Source: Omphalotus guepiniiformis
Lineage: Eukaryota; Basidiomycota; Agaricomycetes; Agaricales; Omphalotaceae
Length of the DNA: 64,000 bases
Reading direction: 5' to 3'
NCBI GenBank assembly: GCA_028554645.1
Contig: JAQOOI010000074.1
Span: forward strand, 868,001 to 932,000
Of this stretch, positions 1 through 13,007 are shown one piece after another (positions within the stretch are counted from its first letter, which is position 1; every line of letters starts with the position of its first letter). The notes beneath the pieces were generated by a model, which saw only the letters and a program-made list of their open reading frames with translations, did not search any database and was not told the origin of the DNA. Position numbers and translations under genes: made by a program.

Positions 1-3000
1 GGGAAATTTCGGAGGTGTTGAGGGGAACGGGAATATATGCTGAGGTGGTTCTGGTGTTGAGGGTATATCTGAAGGAGGAGAAGGTGGAGGAGAAGGTGGC
101 GAAGTAATGACCTTCTTAAGTCTAGCCTCATCGTTCATACCAGCCGAGATAGGTAGAGGAGATTGTACAGGAACTTCTGGATCGGGGGATGGAAGTGCGG
201 CCTTCGCATGAAGTGTAGGAGTGCGCTCCTGGGCAAGATCTTCCTCTTCGTCGTCGGTATCTATCACCAAGGTATGAAATCAGCTAGGATACAAGTACTA
301 CGCAAGATACACACCAGTCAATACGTGCTCAGAACTCTGTGCAGGGTCACGTAGAGCCTCCTCATTACGTGGAGCCTCATTTACATACACGCTGGGGACC
401 TCTTGGTGATGCTCCGATTGATGTTGAGGCTGAGACAATGAGACATCCTGACGTACATCCGAACTTGACCTGTCGGACGAAGGAAACAACAATTTCCCTG
501 GATTGCCGTTCAGCGAGGTCCGAACAGGAATGTGACTGGTCCTATCATTCAGGTTGGAAACCGTACGTGAGCGGGGTTGGGGGGGAGAAGACGGTGAAGA
601 TTGCGTCTGTGCATGTATTTGACTTCGAGTGGTAGGAGACCCATGGTGCAAGGAAGTACGAGAGGACGCGAAACGAACTGAAGATGTTGATGTGGATTGT
701 GAGGGGGATTTATCGCTTTTTGTCTTGTCGTAACTAGTATTTCCATTTGTGATAGGTGGCGATGGGGAGACAGGTCTATTCGGGTGGTTAGCCAAACGCG
801 AGGCTAACACCGGTCGCTTGGTAGATGGGGAGAGGGTGGAAGATGACGCTTTGGCTTTGACATTGGGAAGGGGGGATAACGCCCTTAGTGATTTACCGGA
901 CGCGGCAGGAGAATTAGAAGTGTCTCGTTCACGTACGGGAGAATGTGCATGCAAAGATGGCGACTGAGTTGTGCGAAGGCTCTCGGCGCGCACCCTCGGT
1001 TTATGAACTACAGGTTTAGGCTGCTGTGCAGATGCAATGGAAGAGGTCGAAAGTGAGGGCGAGGGTGAGGGTGAGGGGTTGACACTATGACTACGATTAA
1101 GAGCAGGAGAAGACCCATGTCCATCTTGGATAGAAGAATGCGATCGCGTATGTGCCCAATGGGGACGAGATGCACTCCAATGTCTCTCCCTTTCATGCTG
1201 AACCTCGGTGACTAATTCCTTCATCGACTCTTTTTCGCCAGCGCTTCTGGAGTTTATACTCGGTGAGCTAGCCCGCGAAGAGGTATATGAAGAGGAATGC
1301 GAAGAAGCAAGAGAATGGTGACGGTGACGCATTGAATGTTCGTCAGGCTCGTCCACTTTCGAGTGATGAGATGGGACACTGTGTGTACGTTCGCGATTTG
1401 CCGTCGGTGAGTGCAGACTTAAACTGGAGGTGGGTCGAGAAGAGTGTGGATGCCATTGTGGTCTTGGGGAATTCCAATTCCTTTCACGTTCGTGCTCCAC
1501 TTCAACCTGAAATTCGGTCTCGATCTCCGTTCCATCGTTCAAACTGATGATCGAACCATTAGAGCTAGTTCGAGAAGACGAACGGGAATGATGTTTGGGC
1601 TTAGGTGAAGTCATGGATAGCCTGGAATCCGGTCGCGCTGGCGTGCTACTCGTGCGTAGACGAGCGGACGGCGAATGTACGTTGTAATTTGTTGGACGAG
1701 AACTTATACTAGCACGAGGTTTATTCCAATTGTGCTCTCTTTCTAAGTTGCGCTCCTGTTCCCTTTCTTTCAGCAACTCCCGGTCTGGGTGATGACAATT
1801 TCAGAGCGGGGTGGTTGACAAAGAAAGGCTCACTTACACTCAGCTTGAGAGCTTATAGAGCTCGTCCTTTTCGACGAAGCATCGTCGTCAAAGCTACGTA
1901 ACGATGAACTACTCCCTCTTCTCGCAAGCGAACTATGTTCGTGATTTAAGATCGGGGTTGGAATTGGTGACGAAGCCAAGATAGCGCCATGGCTGGAATG
2001 TCTATGCTCAGATGGGTTCGCATGAGGTTGTGAAGGATTCTTAGTCCAGTCCCGCTCGTGAATGTGGCCATTCTCCGATGGTTCCCGAGAACGACTACGG
2101 GCTCGTCCGGAATGTGAATGCTCGGCGCGAGACGTGAGGAGATTCGGTGTGGAATGGTGTCTGATATTTGCAACAGGCGTTTTTGAGGACGAGATCTCTT
2201 GACGAAGTGGATGATCTAAATGATACATTCAGCGTGCATTCGCGGGTACACAAGTAAGACACCGACCTATTATCTCATGCGATGAAACTTCATAGCTGTC
2301 CAGACCTCTCATAGCTTGTTGCATTTCCGAGTCTAGATCTAAGAGATCTACAAAAACCAAGTGAACATTTACCGCAAGACAACTAGTTGTGTTTCCACCC
2401 ACTTGACTGAAATTCAGGATTGATGGACATTTTTATTGAATTATGTTGTGGGGTACTGGTAGCCGCTGGCGGCGTCGATCGCGAAGAATTCAAATCGCGG
2501 AGAAGCTTTACAGTGTCTGTAGTGTCTGTGCTTTCATTGGCTTAAAAAAGCAGAATAAGACGCGAAGTCAGTGTCAAGAACAGAGACACACCATCAAGAT
2601 CGTCTTTTTTTGTTTGATGAGCAGAGTCCGGTTGCCGGAACCTGCTGGAATCCAGTTTCTGGCGCAGAGTATCAAATATGGCAGCATGTGAGGAGAGCAA
2701 AGATATTTCAGTCGCTGAAAACAAGATTCGCTGTGAATGAAGGTTCGTTAAGGAGCAATAACCGACATACTGTCTGCAGACTCGACTTCATCATCACTCA
2801 TGCTCCTCCGCTTGCCTCTATTCGAACTCCGTTCCCTCTTCACCGTCTCTACTCTGGGACTGGATTCAAACTCGCTAGCATCAATGCTATTTCTCCTTAG
2901 CTTTTCCTTCAACTTCTTCTGTGGCGTGTCTCCAGGATCCCGTCGAACGCGTGAAAACAACTCCTTGAGACTTTCTCGAGCTAGACTGGGTTGTGAGGAT

Positions 3001-3383
3001 CCATATTCCGGTATATCAAAGTCTGAATCAAGTTCCACTGAAGACGAGGACGAAGGAGTAGGTGCTTCTGGAGCTTTAGCTTTAGAGCCACGGGGAACGC
3101 GAGCCAACACTGCTCTCAATCGTTCTGCTGGGGTGTCCTCGAGAATGATAGAGGGGTTTGCAGGCAGAGCGGATGACAGCGACAACTGAGCAGCATCCGA
3201 ATTATTCACCCCGGCATTGGTTTCATGATGGGATTCATTAAATTCCGTCCACGAATCTTCTGGTAGGCGAGAAGGCCCAGCCTGTGAAATGTTGTTCGGA
3301 GAACTAGCGAAATCGTGAGCGATAGACTGAGATTGCCTCGAGACTCTGAGGCGGGGAAGGGGTGTCGCAGTCGGTGTGTCCAT
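1..3383 (-). CDS. Long Ser-rich disordered protein with HERER-W repeats, 3' end outside window
   Basis: A frame-consistent model is complement(join(<1..260,315..1784,1838..2215,2267..2347,2403..2540,2592..2714,2771..3383)). All six introns are 51-57 nt with GT-AG ends. The start MDTPTATPLP is the first ATG of the 5' exon, and the C terminus lies beyond base 1. The protein is dominated by Ser, Arg, Pro and His, with no recognisable globular domain. An acidic/basic stretch near residues 110-200 (RESLKELFSRVRRDPGDTP) and the short exon DLDSEMQQAMRGLDSYE look conserved. A motif of the form (H)ER(E/D)xxW is repeated at least four times (HERDW, EREHNWNKP, HERERNWNSP, HERERHWSASRP). I do not recognise the family. 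A scaffold or cytoskeleton-associated role would only be a guess. The two halves could be predicted as separate genes, but the splice sites join them cleanly. Confidence 0.7.
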
Positions 3384-3602
3384 CGTCGCTGTCGCCGTTG
3401 TCGGCGAGATGGCAAAGTCAGACTAAGTTAAAGTACAACTCCGAAAATGCTTGCACGCACGTGACAGAAAAGGTATATATTTTATTTAATTATATAATTA
3501 GTAGATAAGATAAGTACTGATCCACAAGTGGCACTCGATGCCCGTTTAAGTTACTTTTGCAGGACATTTGAACCAACTAACACTATTGAGAACAAATTAG
3601 AT

Positions 3603-6600
3603 TCATGTCTTCTGGCCATATAAAGACAATCGCTTACACAAACTCACTCCCAACCTCTGGATAGTATACTCGAAGTCATCTCCCGATAGCAGTAACGCAT
3701 CTCCATGAACGAGCGTGAACCGCATGTTCTCTTTCGGAGCTTTCCTCATCGCCGAGCTTCCACCCATGCGTTCCATTTCGCACGCAATTCCAGTTTCTTC
3801 GACGACTTCCTCGTCCTTGATATGATGCTCGTCGGGGTAAGAAGTGTCCATCCGAACGGACTCTTGCTCTTCTTTCACCTTCACCACGTCAGGCACCGTC
3901 ACTGTCGCTTCCGTGAATGGCATAAGGAGACCGTCCGTGTCGAAATCCGACTTCGGTACGGGCTTTTCAGTTCGATCTTCAAGCTTGGACTGAGGCGTAC
4001 AGTCATCAGACGAACCAGGTTGTACTGACGCACCGGTCAGAGCAGGCGAGCTCACGACGAACTCAAACGTGGCGAGTTTTTCTGCAGAAGTAGTCAATCC
4101 AGTGCTTTCCATGGCAGGAGGTAAAATATCCGGGAGATGAGGAAAGTTAGTCTCAGTGGCTGATACGTGCATTGCATCAGGCATGAATAAGGTATCAGTA
4201 GAACTTGTGGCATAGTCCTGTGAGGATAGAGGTCTCGACATTTCAGCATGGGATTCGACGTGACAGTATTCGGTAGCGGTCATATTGATATCCAGAATCA
4301 TCGAATCATTGGATGTTGACGGCGCAGTCATTGACTCCATTGCATCGATAATATCAACGGTAGCGCCTTTGGATGCGAAATTTGACGGCTTGGACATCAA
4401 CCTCAAGCGCTCCGTAGATATGGGAGTGCGATCAAGGGTAGCCGAAAAACCAGATGTAGGCTGAAGCTCGATCGCGACCTCATGTCCGAGACACATGATT
4501 ATTATGCTGTGGTCCTTTGCAGAAAGAACCGTGTCGCCCTTAAGGAGTAATATGAGCACAAATCGGGCATATTTACACACACATCGCACCTTCTTTCGAC
4601 CAAGCACTGTCCAAGCGAGGACTACCAGTTGATTGATGCTAAATGCATCTTCACCCTTTTCCGGCTCTCCATAGTATCGACCAAAGTGTTCCAAAAGATC
4701 CTTAGTTTGCTCGATACTAAAAGGGACTTCACTCCATGGTACAGGAGGTAATGTCGTTGAAGCAAAGCTGGATGCGAAACAGGTTGAGTTTTGTGTAGAA
4801 GGGACGCCGGCTGTGTACGAGAAGTATGGTCCTGATAGTTCATGAGTCGGTTGTGGGTAGTCGCGTAGACAGTGAACCTACTCAAGTCTGTTTCTTCTCT
4901 CGACAGTACTATTTCTTCTTGAACACGTTTTAGTAAATCTGTATGCTCTTCTTGAAGTGCTGGATTATTGCAAGTGAAGATATGCTTTACAACGGCTTTC
5001 CTCGTTACTTGAAGGTCTCTCAACACTTTCGCAGAAGATACTGCAGCAGGATCGAATCGCTGAGTTCTAAATACAGCCCTAATGAATTTTCTGGTGTCGA
5101 ACTCAGCAAAACGGTGAGTAACGCACAGCTTCACGTGTTGTCCAACCTGGTCGGTGGATAGTATGTTGTCCTGGTGAACCCGGTATACCAGAGTACGCAT
5201 GCCATTGTCCCAATCCACTACCAGTGGATCGATGTACGTGGGAATAGCGTTGATTGGAAGTACCATTGGAAGATGTTGACCAATATCACGCAGAATGTCC
5301 AGTTCTTGGACGGAGCAAGCAATAATTGGGACGTCCTTCATAAAAAACCGAGAAGTGAAACTTCATAGATGCATGATTGGGCATCGGAATGCATTGCCGT
5401 ACCTTACAAAAAGAGCTACTGCATTTTCTTCTCCGGAAAAACGTTTGTCTGTTCAACTTTCCGCAAGTAGCACAGTACCAACCTTTCCATGATCCACCAT
5501 CACCTATACCGGCTTGGCATTCCCTTATTGAAAGACGCCTGGTCCCATCATTTCTTTCGTGCTCGGGACGAGCATCTTCTTCTACATGATTTACTACCAA
5601 CAACGGCAACCAGACAAGACTGGGTAATCGTGGACCTAGTGGTTCATGTCGCGACGGATAGCTGGGATTATCTTTGCGGCGTTTGCGGTAGAAAGGGGTG
5701 GATTCAGTGTCCGAATCGGCTTCGCCATTGTCATACCACTCTTCTGAAACTGACGCTAAAGAAGAACCAGAAAGACATCCAGCAGGCACTGTCGAGAGGT
5801 CGTTAGAATAATTCCTCTTCGCAACAAGAAAGTGAAGACAACCCAAGGACAAAGTATCTGGGACTGTGGCTTCATTCATGTTATCCTTTTGCTCAGAATT
5901 AACGATCTCGGCCGAATTCCAACTGCAGACATCATGCCACCATGGGTGATTCAACTGCAGGCGCGGGGACAACGACAATTCCTCCTCTCCGCCAGCATTC
6001 CATTTGAGCTTGAAACACCAACTGACTTTCCCGGTTATAAATCCAGGTGCTTTTATTGAAGGGACTCGAGATCCCAGGATACGCGTTTCCTGAATACCCG
6101 CATGAGCTACAGCTAGAGCACGATAAGCAAAATGAGACGGACTTTGACTCGCATGACTTGAAAAAAGCCCAGATACATGTACTTGCATTCTCCCGGAACT
6201 CTACCCTCAATTGTACGCCAAAACCTGTAAAGCGAAGCACGGGAAGTGATGCATAGCACTGGCGTGCCATGAATATAGCTCTCGGTGAGTACTTGAATTT
6301 CAGGAGGAATCATATCTGGTAGAACATGGTCAAGTGATTGCCCATCATGAAGCGGTCCAGACGCCGTGATCGTATTTCGTGTCTTCACAGAAGGTGAGTG
6401 TATTGTGAGAGGCACCAGGTCCGTGGATTCGACAAGCTTTCGCTTTCGCGAGAGTGGAAGGACTCCACTCTTTCTTTCATGCGATCATTCATGGCAATAA
6501 ATGAGCATTTGTACTTCACACGACATATATTCGCGCTCACCATGCTGTTCAACCGTGGCTATAAGCTGATCTTTACAATTGTCGGGAGCCACAGACAATA

Positions 6601-9194
6601 AAGTGTGCTGTAGTAATTCCACTGATTTATGCACCAATTTCTTAGAACTATAGCCGTCGGCAGGAGGGAGAGAAAGTTCAGAGGAGGTGCATGTACTAGA
6701 GTCTATCGGGTTGACCGAGTTAGAATGCAGAGTAGAGCTCAAGAGTGAATCAGGGGAGCCTTCATGATCCCGGGGATAGTCATCTTTAGCTGGAGACTCA
6801 GCAGCGTCAGATATGATAAAGTTGGCGGAAACTTTGTGTAATGGTACCAAGGGCGGAGATGGAGGAGGCGTGAAAGTTGAACACATGGGACCAGGGGACG
6901 AAGACGATATAGATCTCGTCTCAGTAGAGAGTAGCGAGAAAGATGGAGAAGGTCTCAATTGTGCTAACTCTATATTGCCTCGTGGATGGGGAGCGTTCTG
7001 CAGCGAGGTCATAAGCTTTTCGCCGGATGAGGATGCAACAGCTGAAGAACACTGCATGGGGTTTCGCATCTTTCGATTCCGCATATCAGTGAAGTCGTGA
7101 GATAGACGTTTCGGAGAACGTCGAGACAATATCTCTAAAGGAGCTCTGTGTTCTGGTACGGTTTCCCGGATGTCAGCGAGTTGCTGAGAGAGGTATTCTT
7201 GCGTCCTATCCCACCTAGTATTGGTCGGGAAAAAAGACGCCGATGGTCCAGAATAATCGTGATATAACAATGGAGGGGCCTGAAAGGGGGGCGAACAAAC
7301 AGGCACTCTATCACTGTTGAGGTCTGGAGAAAAAGGACCAGACAATGCGGTCAGTTTCGGAGCCGAGTACTCAGGAGAATCACATGTAGACTGAGCCTGT
7401 AAACTGGACGGAAGATGATTATGGGAGGAAGGATTCTTCATAGCTGATGAGAGACTCAAGTTCGTTTGAAAGGCAGGTATCGCCGGGGGGCCACCGATCA
7501 TGGAAATCTCACCGGGCTCAGAACCTTCTTCCCATGTGTGTTCCTGTAGTGGTTGCACCCCAGATCGCAGGACAGGAGGCTCTTCAGCTACCGTTGATTT
7601 TGTAGCTGTGGGTGATCGCCCTTCGAGGGAGTTGCCAGGGAATGAGCATGATGGTGTTTCTATGGACCTTCCCGTCTCTTGCTCTTTTTTGACCTTTATG
7701 ATGGACTTCAATTCAGAGGAATTGAACGATTGGTCCTGCTTATGCGGCTGAAAGAGAGATCGGGGCGTCGGCGATGAAGTGATTTGTCCAGATCTTTCCG
7801 TCTGTGCCAGGGCGTCTGAATAAGTATTACGCCCTACAACTGACTTGGGAGCAGCCTTGAAAGAGTCTGTAACCCAATCTTGGTGAGGATATGCAACAGA
7901 GTGGTTTGCTCCAGGATCAGGTTGATCTTTCGGAATCTGCACCAAGTGCGACCGAGTTTCGATTGAGTTACCAGGAGGCGAAGATGGCGTCCCAGTGGTC
8001 TTTCTCCCCTCCTCCTCTTTCCCGGTTTTTTTGACTTTGTTAAACTTCAAGTCAAAGACACTGAAAGGTTTCTCCTGCTTGTGCGGTTGGGAGGGAGCAG
8101 TAAATGCTGGTGCCTCTACTTGCATCGCAACCGAGGGTTCAGTCTGAATAACACCAGAGAAGTCTACGGCTTCCAAGGGTGAGGAGGAGGAAAGCGGCGT
8201 AAGTGGACTGAGTTCTGAGTCATGAAGGGCCCGGGAGGGCGTTGTTGTTGGTATTGTAATAGACAACTTGGGTAGTGACTTGCTACTCGCCGACTTCGAC
8301 CTTGTAACTTTCCTTCTACATTTCCTCTTTTCTGAGGAAGTCACAACGGCTGCACAGTTATCTGGGATTGTAGGCAGGGTCGGAGAGGGCATAGATTGAA
8401 GTGTTGGTACCACTTGGCATGAAGTACCCTGATCATCAGGAATCGAATTCGCATTTTGAGCGGCTGCCGCATCCATGCTTGAAGGGTGATGCCTGGACGC
8501 ATCGTCCAAAGCTCGACGTTTCCGTTTCTTTGTTGCAATCGACGGTTCGTGGGGGGTGCTCTCAACAGAATTAGATATAGATTCGTTTTGTGAAGCTTCA
8601 CGGCGTCGACGACGGGTTTTCTTAGGCTTCTTCTCAACAGAAGGGGTTATTTGAGAAGATCTGGAAGTGCCGGAAGTGCCGGACCCATCCGCCTTCGTAT
8701 GTCTTGACATAGAAGGCACAGACGTAGACGAGGAGTCATCGACCAATGATGATGGTACAATTTCCTCTTCTGAAACGATACATGATCTAATCAAGTCCTC
8801 GGCTCTACACACGAAATCGCGCACCCTGCACAATTTTCAATAGGAGTCCTGACTGCGTGTGACGATGAACCCTTACATGAAAACGTCTATCGTGGTGTTT
8901 GAACCGTCATCCTGCGGTTCAGAGATGGTAATTCCGTTGTCTTCATCGATGAGGACCACAGGAACCGGTGAATGTCCCCATGAAATGCCATTCACACATT
9001 TTGTTCCTGAGAGTTCAGGAAGAATTGCAAGCAATTCAGTCTTGCTCTATCAATTGTTGGTTAGTCGACTAAGGAGATAATCGAGTCTATATGAACATAC
9101 GCTACACCACTGGCGCGGGCGAAGAGTTGGCGTGTCGTCGAGGGGGGTACTGGGTGTTATGGTTTTTGTGGTTGGTTGCCGAGCTACTGTCCAT
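3603..9194 (-). CDS. ~1,732-aa protein: disordered N-half, Cys4 finger, AlkB-like 2OG-oxygenase-type C-terminal fold
   Basis: The model is complement(join(3603..4538,4590..4831,4882..5335,5403..6089,6158..6469,6515..8825,8877..9046,9108..9194)), 5,199 nt and frame-consistent. The junction at 6470-6514 (donor GTACAA) is the weakest. The first ~860 residues are mostly disordered, rich in Ser/Pro/Thr, and hold a degenerate internal duplication. Then come a conserved region with HPWW, a Cys4 finger (WYCATCGKLN followed by RRRKCSSSFCK), a NDGMRTLVY-like block (WDNGMRTLVY), the motif KDHSIIIMCLG and the C-terminal VHGDALLLSGDDFEY. The last two resemble the double-stranded beta-helix strands of AlkB-type 2-oxoglutarate/Fe(II) oxygenases. 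I recall hypothetical Agaricomycete proteins with this layout. I do not see a clean HxD iron motif, so catalytic activity is doubtful. Family assignment is inference from remembered similarity. Confidence 0.6.
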
Positions 9195-9232
9195 CGGGGA
9201 TTTCCTGGCGTTGGTGGACCTTAGTGCACTAG

Positions 9233-9604
9233 TTAATGCAAATAGAAATCTGGACAGATGAGAGAGTATTCTTTACATTTCCAGGAATTTTTGAAAGTCT
9301 TTTCGACTTCAGACCCGCCTGCCTTTCCAGCATGTTTCGCGCGCAGGTTTAGTTTCAGAAGCGAGTCTGCAGCTCGCCTGCCACGTTTGACCGGTTTTGC
9401 GGCCTCTGATGTAGAAGAACTGGAGGGTATTGTAGGTGGCGAAGAGGGGTCCACGAAGGCATTTGTAACTCTACTTTGAAACAAATTTGTGCTTTCCTTC
9501 CCCTTCCCGTTCTTCGCAGCAAGTTCGCCGTCGTGATTACTATTCAATCCGTCTGCCATGGCTACGTTCATGACACTGGGAGCCGCCTTCATTAGAGCAT
9601 TCAT
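9233..9604 (-). CDS. Small hypothetical protein, Ser- and Lys-rich
   Basis: This is an open frame of 123 codons starting MNALMKAAPS, with a Ser-rich centre and a basic patch (KPVKRGRRAADSLLKLNLRAKH). It sits only 38 bp upstream of the start of the AlkB-like gene on the same strand. A donor-like GTAAAG near its 3' end could remove the last residues, but I found no acceptor that keeps a longer frame. No family is recognised. Codon content looks plausible for a gene, but a chance ORF or an upstream exon of a longer transcript cannot be excluded. Confidence 0.35.
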   Translation of the reverse strand: MNALMKAAPSVMNVAMADGLNSNHDGELAAKNGKGKESTNLFQSRVTNAFVDPSSPPTIPSSSSTSEAAKPVKRGRRAADSLLKLNLRAKHAGKAGGSEVEKTFKNSWKCKEYSLICPDFYLH

Positions 9605-9950
9605 AAAGCTGAGTCTTTGAAATACTTTAGCTGTCCCTCAACGGATACATGCCAAAGAGGCGTAGGTGAACACAAGAAATGCGAGATGCTGAATGACATT
9701 CATCAAAACGAGTAGTCATTTGTATTCCCAAATTGGAAACTTTCACGCCCACGTTATGTACGGCCTTCAGGCTTTGTGTAGCACAAATATTGTACAGTTT
9801 CACTATCGTACGACTGAGTCAACCTGCTATGGCTAATAGGCTATGGAGTTATGATAAATATAACCAATAATTAGAGAGTCCAGGCTACGATCCGTAGTCC
9901 GTATTGATCATAGTCCGTGCAAAGCAATATCAATGCCAGTCAATATCATC
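9605..9950. other. Intergenic, no gene seen
   Basis: These 346 bp separate the small hypothetical ORF from the stop of the tubby-like gene. No open frame with coding character or structured element was noticed. It should contain the 3' UTR of the tubby-like gene and the promoter of the small ORF. Confidence 0.5.
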
Positions 9951-12705
9951 TCACCTCACGTCTTTTTCGACCACTACTACGGATTCATCGAGGGGCGATT
10001 CCCCAGCCGACGGCATCTCAGTATATGAAGGAGGTGCCTGTAATTGATTCGCCTCTGTGACTCGACTTGGCCCCGCCACGGGTACGTCTGCATCATTGAT
10101 GAAGATCGCAGGCCCTGCAGTACGTCGCGGAGGTAGTGGAGGTGCGCCCTTCTGCGTGTTAGCTTGTCCCTGAGGTAAGCCGGTAAGAGTGCGCAGCTCT
10201 GGCGACGATGAAGAGGATGCCAGAGGTAGTGGTGGTAGGTTTGCGTCCAATCTAGCACGAACAGCCTCACTGAGAGCAGGACCAGAAGCAGTCAAATCAT
10301 GTCGGATTGGCGGATGGGTTGACTGTTCAGAGGGGCTTGACCACTTCAGAAACATCTGTGACACAGTTAGCTCGGAATGCTGGACCTGGTCTGGAGCAGA
10401 ACGATTTGCACGGGGTACTTTTGGTCGTCGACGATGGTCTCCTTGAGATAATTGAGAATCTTCGAGACGTGGCGGTGCGAGCACCTCTGAAGTCGTTTGC
10501 CGAGGATTGGTACTAGGCCGGGTTTGTGATGTACCTGGCGTTGAAGAATCTAAGAGGCAAGTCATTAGTACGAGGCACGATCAGGAGTCAGGACCAACAC
10601 ATACCTGCTCTGGCTTTACCTTTTCCTTTATCCCGAGTCGTGTGTAGCGGAATCAACTCTGAAGGAGGTTGTTGAACGAGAAATCTAGGATCTGGTGGGG
10701 ATATTGGCTCTAAACAAGAAATAGTATTAGATATTGAGTGCAAAATGAGGAGGTACTTCCCACCTGTCCCTTTCCCTTTCCCATTATCATCGTCGGCACT
10801 TTTCTTATTGTTTTTGTTTGACTTTTTCGCTCTATGTTCTTTGACGTTTGAAATAGGAAGTGTAGAGGCAGACGTTTGGACTTCAACCTTGGTCAAGTGT
10901 ACGGATACACTGTCGGGAGGAACGACGTATTCTTCTATTTCTGGACGGTTTTCCTTCTCGAGATTGTCCTCTGTGTTACCTTTCTTTGCATTCTTGTTCT
11001 GCTTCGTCCGCTTTCGTGCCTCCTTCCCCTTTCTTTTTGATGTATTGGCCTTCGGAGACAGCAATTCGTTTTTCTCTTCCAATCTTTGACGTGTTGGTGC
11101 CTCAGGAAGAGGGTCGTACAGTACATATTGTTGAAGCTCGATGTACGGCCCTACAGGAAAGTATTAAGATGAGCTTGGTCACACAAACGTAGCGACTAAC
11201 CAATCTGATATCGTAATCTCTTCGTTTCCTCGACTATTTCTAATACTTTCTGGACTTGTGCACTGGTATTTGAACGTATTGAGATGAACCTCAGAGCCTC
11301 ATCCTGAAAAAGATTTGCGTGAACACCTCTTCGTGGCAATTATAATAGCAAATACCTGCAGCATTCTCCAGCAGAATATCGCATAATCGCCAACCACTCC
11401 TTCCGCATACACGGTTACTTCATGTATTTTTAACCGATAGGCCTGTATCTCTGCAATGAGATTTACACCACCTTGTCTCGACCGATGTGTGTGCGAGTGG
11501 TGCCGGGGAGAACGGGAACCAGTGTGAACAGCGTGAACCATAGCCGAAGGCATGGGGTCAGTAGTCGGAGAGGGCGAGGATGAGGACGGCGTGGGAGTCG
11601 ATTCTGATCTACGTCGGGGGGCTGGATGGGAATCGGAGGGGGAGAAAGCAGGAGCATAGATGATATGAGGGTTGGCCCTTCCTCCCGGGGTGTTTTGATT
11701 CCGGGAACGATCATCCTTAGAGCTGCTGGGAGAATATGAGGTAGTACGTCGGCTTGTGTTAGCGCTTCCAAAGGGCGACAGAATCCAAGGTACTTTTCGC
11801 TGATTGACAGAATCTTCGTCCTTGGGAGCATGCTGAGCTTCATTAGAGTCGATAAATGTTAACAGAGACGTTAAAATAACGATCTCGAGGCCCTTTCGAT
11901 CTTCAATATCAAATCTAGAGCATATGGTGCATATGGAGGTAGTACAGAGTACTAATGTGAACGCACTGACCGGTTAAGATTGTAATCTAACACTTGCACC
12001 GTAGTAGATTTGAGGCGTCCTACAGGCTGCTTCGTGATAGCTACTAAAACAGGAGGGTCTGGTTTCCGAATCATAAAGCATTCTTCTCGCCTCCATTCGA
12101 ATACGTGTCTGCACCACCAAAAGTGAAATGAAACGCGTTAGTACCAGTTAGACGCATTGCAATGTTGACTGACTCCTCCCACTGGAATGTCCACTTGAAT
12201 GTGAATGTGCCCGTATATCTAAGTTCTACTGCAAGAGATGGATTACGAAGTTCAAGAATCTTGACTTTGCTAGTTGCGCTTGGGGCTGTGGCAGTCACGA
12301 GCAGCGATTCAGATACAAAATCTGTGCTTTCTACAGTGAAGAGGTTGAAACTTTTATGAAACCCAGATACTTACCGTAGAGTCGAACAACATAAACGGGA
12401 CCAGGAATGCCTTGTTTGCGATAATGAGTGGTTCCAAAGGGATCCACGAGGTCAAGAACATTCGGGTCCGTCTGACTAGGTGAGAGACGGAGAGTAAAGA
12501 GATTTTGGTCGAGGCTCATGAAGCTTATACTATGCTTATAAGGTGTGCATTGCTTAGAGCTTTTGTATGCAAGGTAAAACCTACTTTCGGACTTCGCGAG
12601 AACAGCGTCAACACTGACTCCGGGTAATGCGCAGCTGCCAGTCACAGCGAAATCTTTCAGGGATAGGTGTGGTAAATCAGGTATGATAGATAGATAGATA
12701 GACAC
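9951..12705 (-). CDS. Tubby C-terminal-like fold protein with long disordered tail
   Basis: The model is complement(join(9951..10549,10605..10709,10764..11150,11201..11303,11356..11914,11971..12108,12174..12321,12375..~12705)). The N-terminal ~220 residues contain DLPHLSLKDF, SISFMSLDQNLF, DLVDPFGTTHYRK, TFTFKWTFQWEE, FEWRREECF and a final hydrophobic helix GLEIVILTSLLTFID. This beta-rich pattern ending in a buried helix is typical of the tubby-like/LURP-one superfamily in fungi (family knowledge recalled, not searched). A proline/serine linker follows, then a helical segment (GGVNLIAEIQAYRLKIHEVTVYAEG) and a Lys-rich, low-complexity tail with PPSYTEMP near the C terminus. The 5' end is unresolved: the frame is open to about 12,738 without an ATG, so a short upstream coding exon is likely. 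The function is unknown; lipid binding is only a family-level possibility. Confidence 0.7.
12685..12702. repeat. Short GATA microsatellite
   Basis: Four tandem GATA units lie at the 5' edge of the first recognised exon of the tubby-like gene. They may be coding (TCTATCTATC on the minus strand) or upstream sequence, because the true start codon is unresolved. Confidence 0.8.
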
Positions 12706-13007
12706 ACAGCTCCGCGATGCGCGTCGAACCTCAAGGGTTCAGCTGGTATGTGTGTGTAGTAATTATTGAAGGTAACACTTGTAGTTTTCGAATTCAGTAT
12801 GAAATTCAGTGTGTATATTCATTCGAATATCAGACAAATTGCTGAGGTACCACACATCTTTTCTTCAAACATACATATGAATGTTGGAACTGAGTACGCA
12901 GTCGTCACTGGGCACACTGATAGGTACCTGTCCTTGATTGATCAGTATATAATGCGGGTACTACTACTGAGTGTGCTGAGTGTGCTACGACTAGTCGGCC
13001 ACAGGCT

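Noticed and set aside
2748..3383. Separate 211-codon gene upstream of the Ser-rich gene
   Set aside because: A perfect GTATGT donor at its end and four further in-phase junctions join it to the downstream exons as one gene.
6485..8833. 782-codon frame as an independent gene
   Set aside because: Upstream exons (8877-9046, 9108-9194) and downstream conserved exons join in phase, so it is the central exon of the larger protein.
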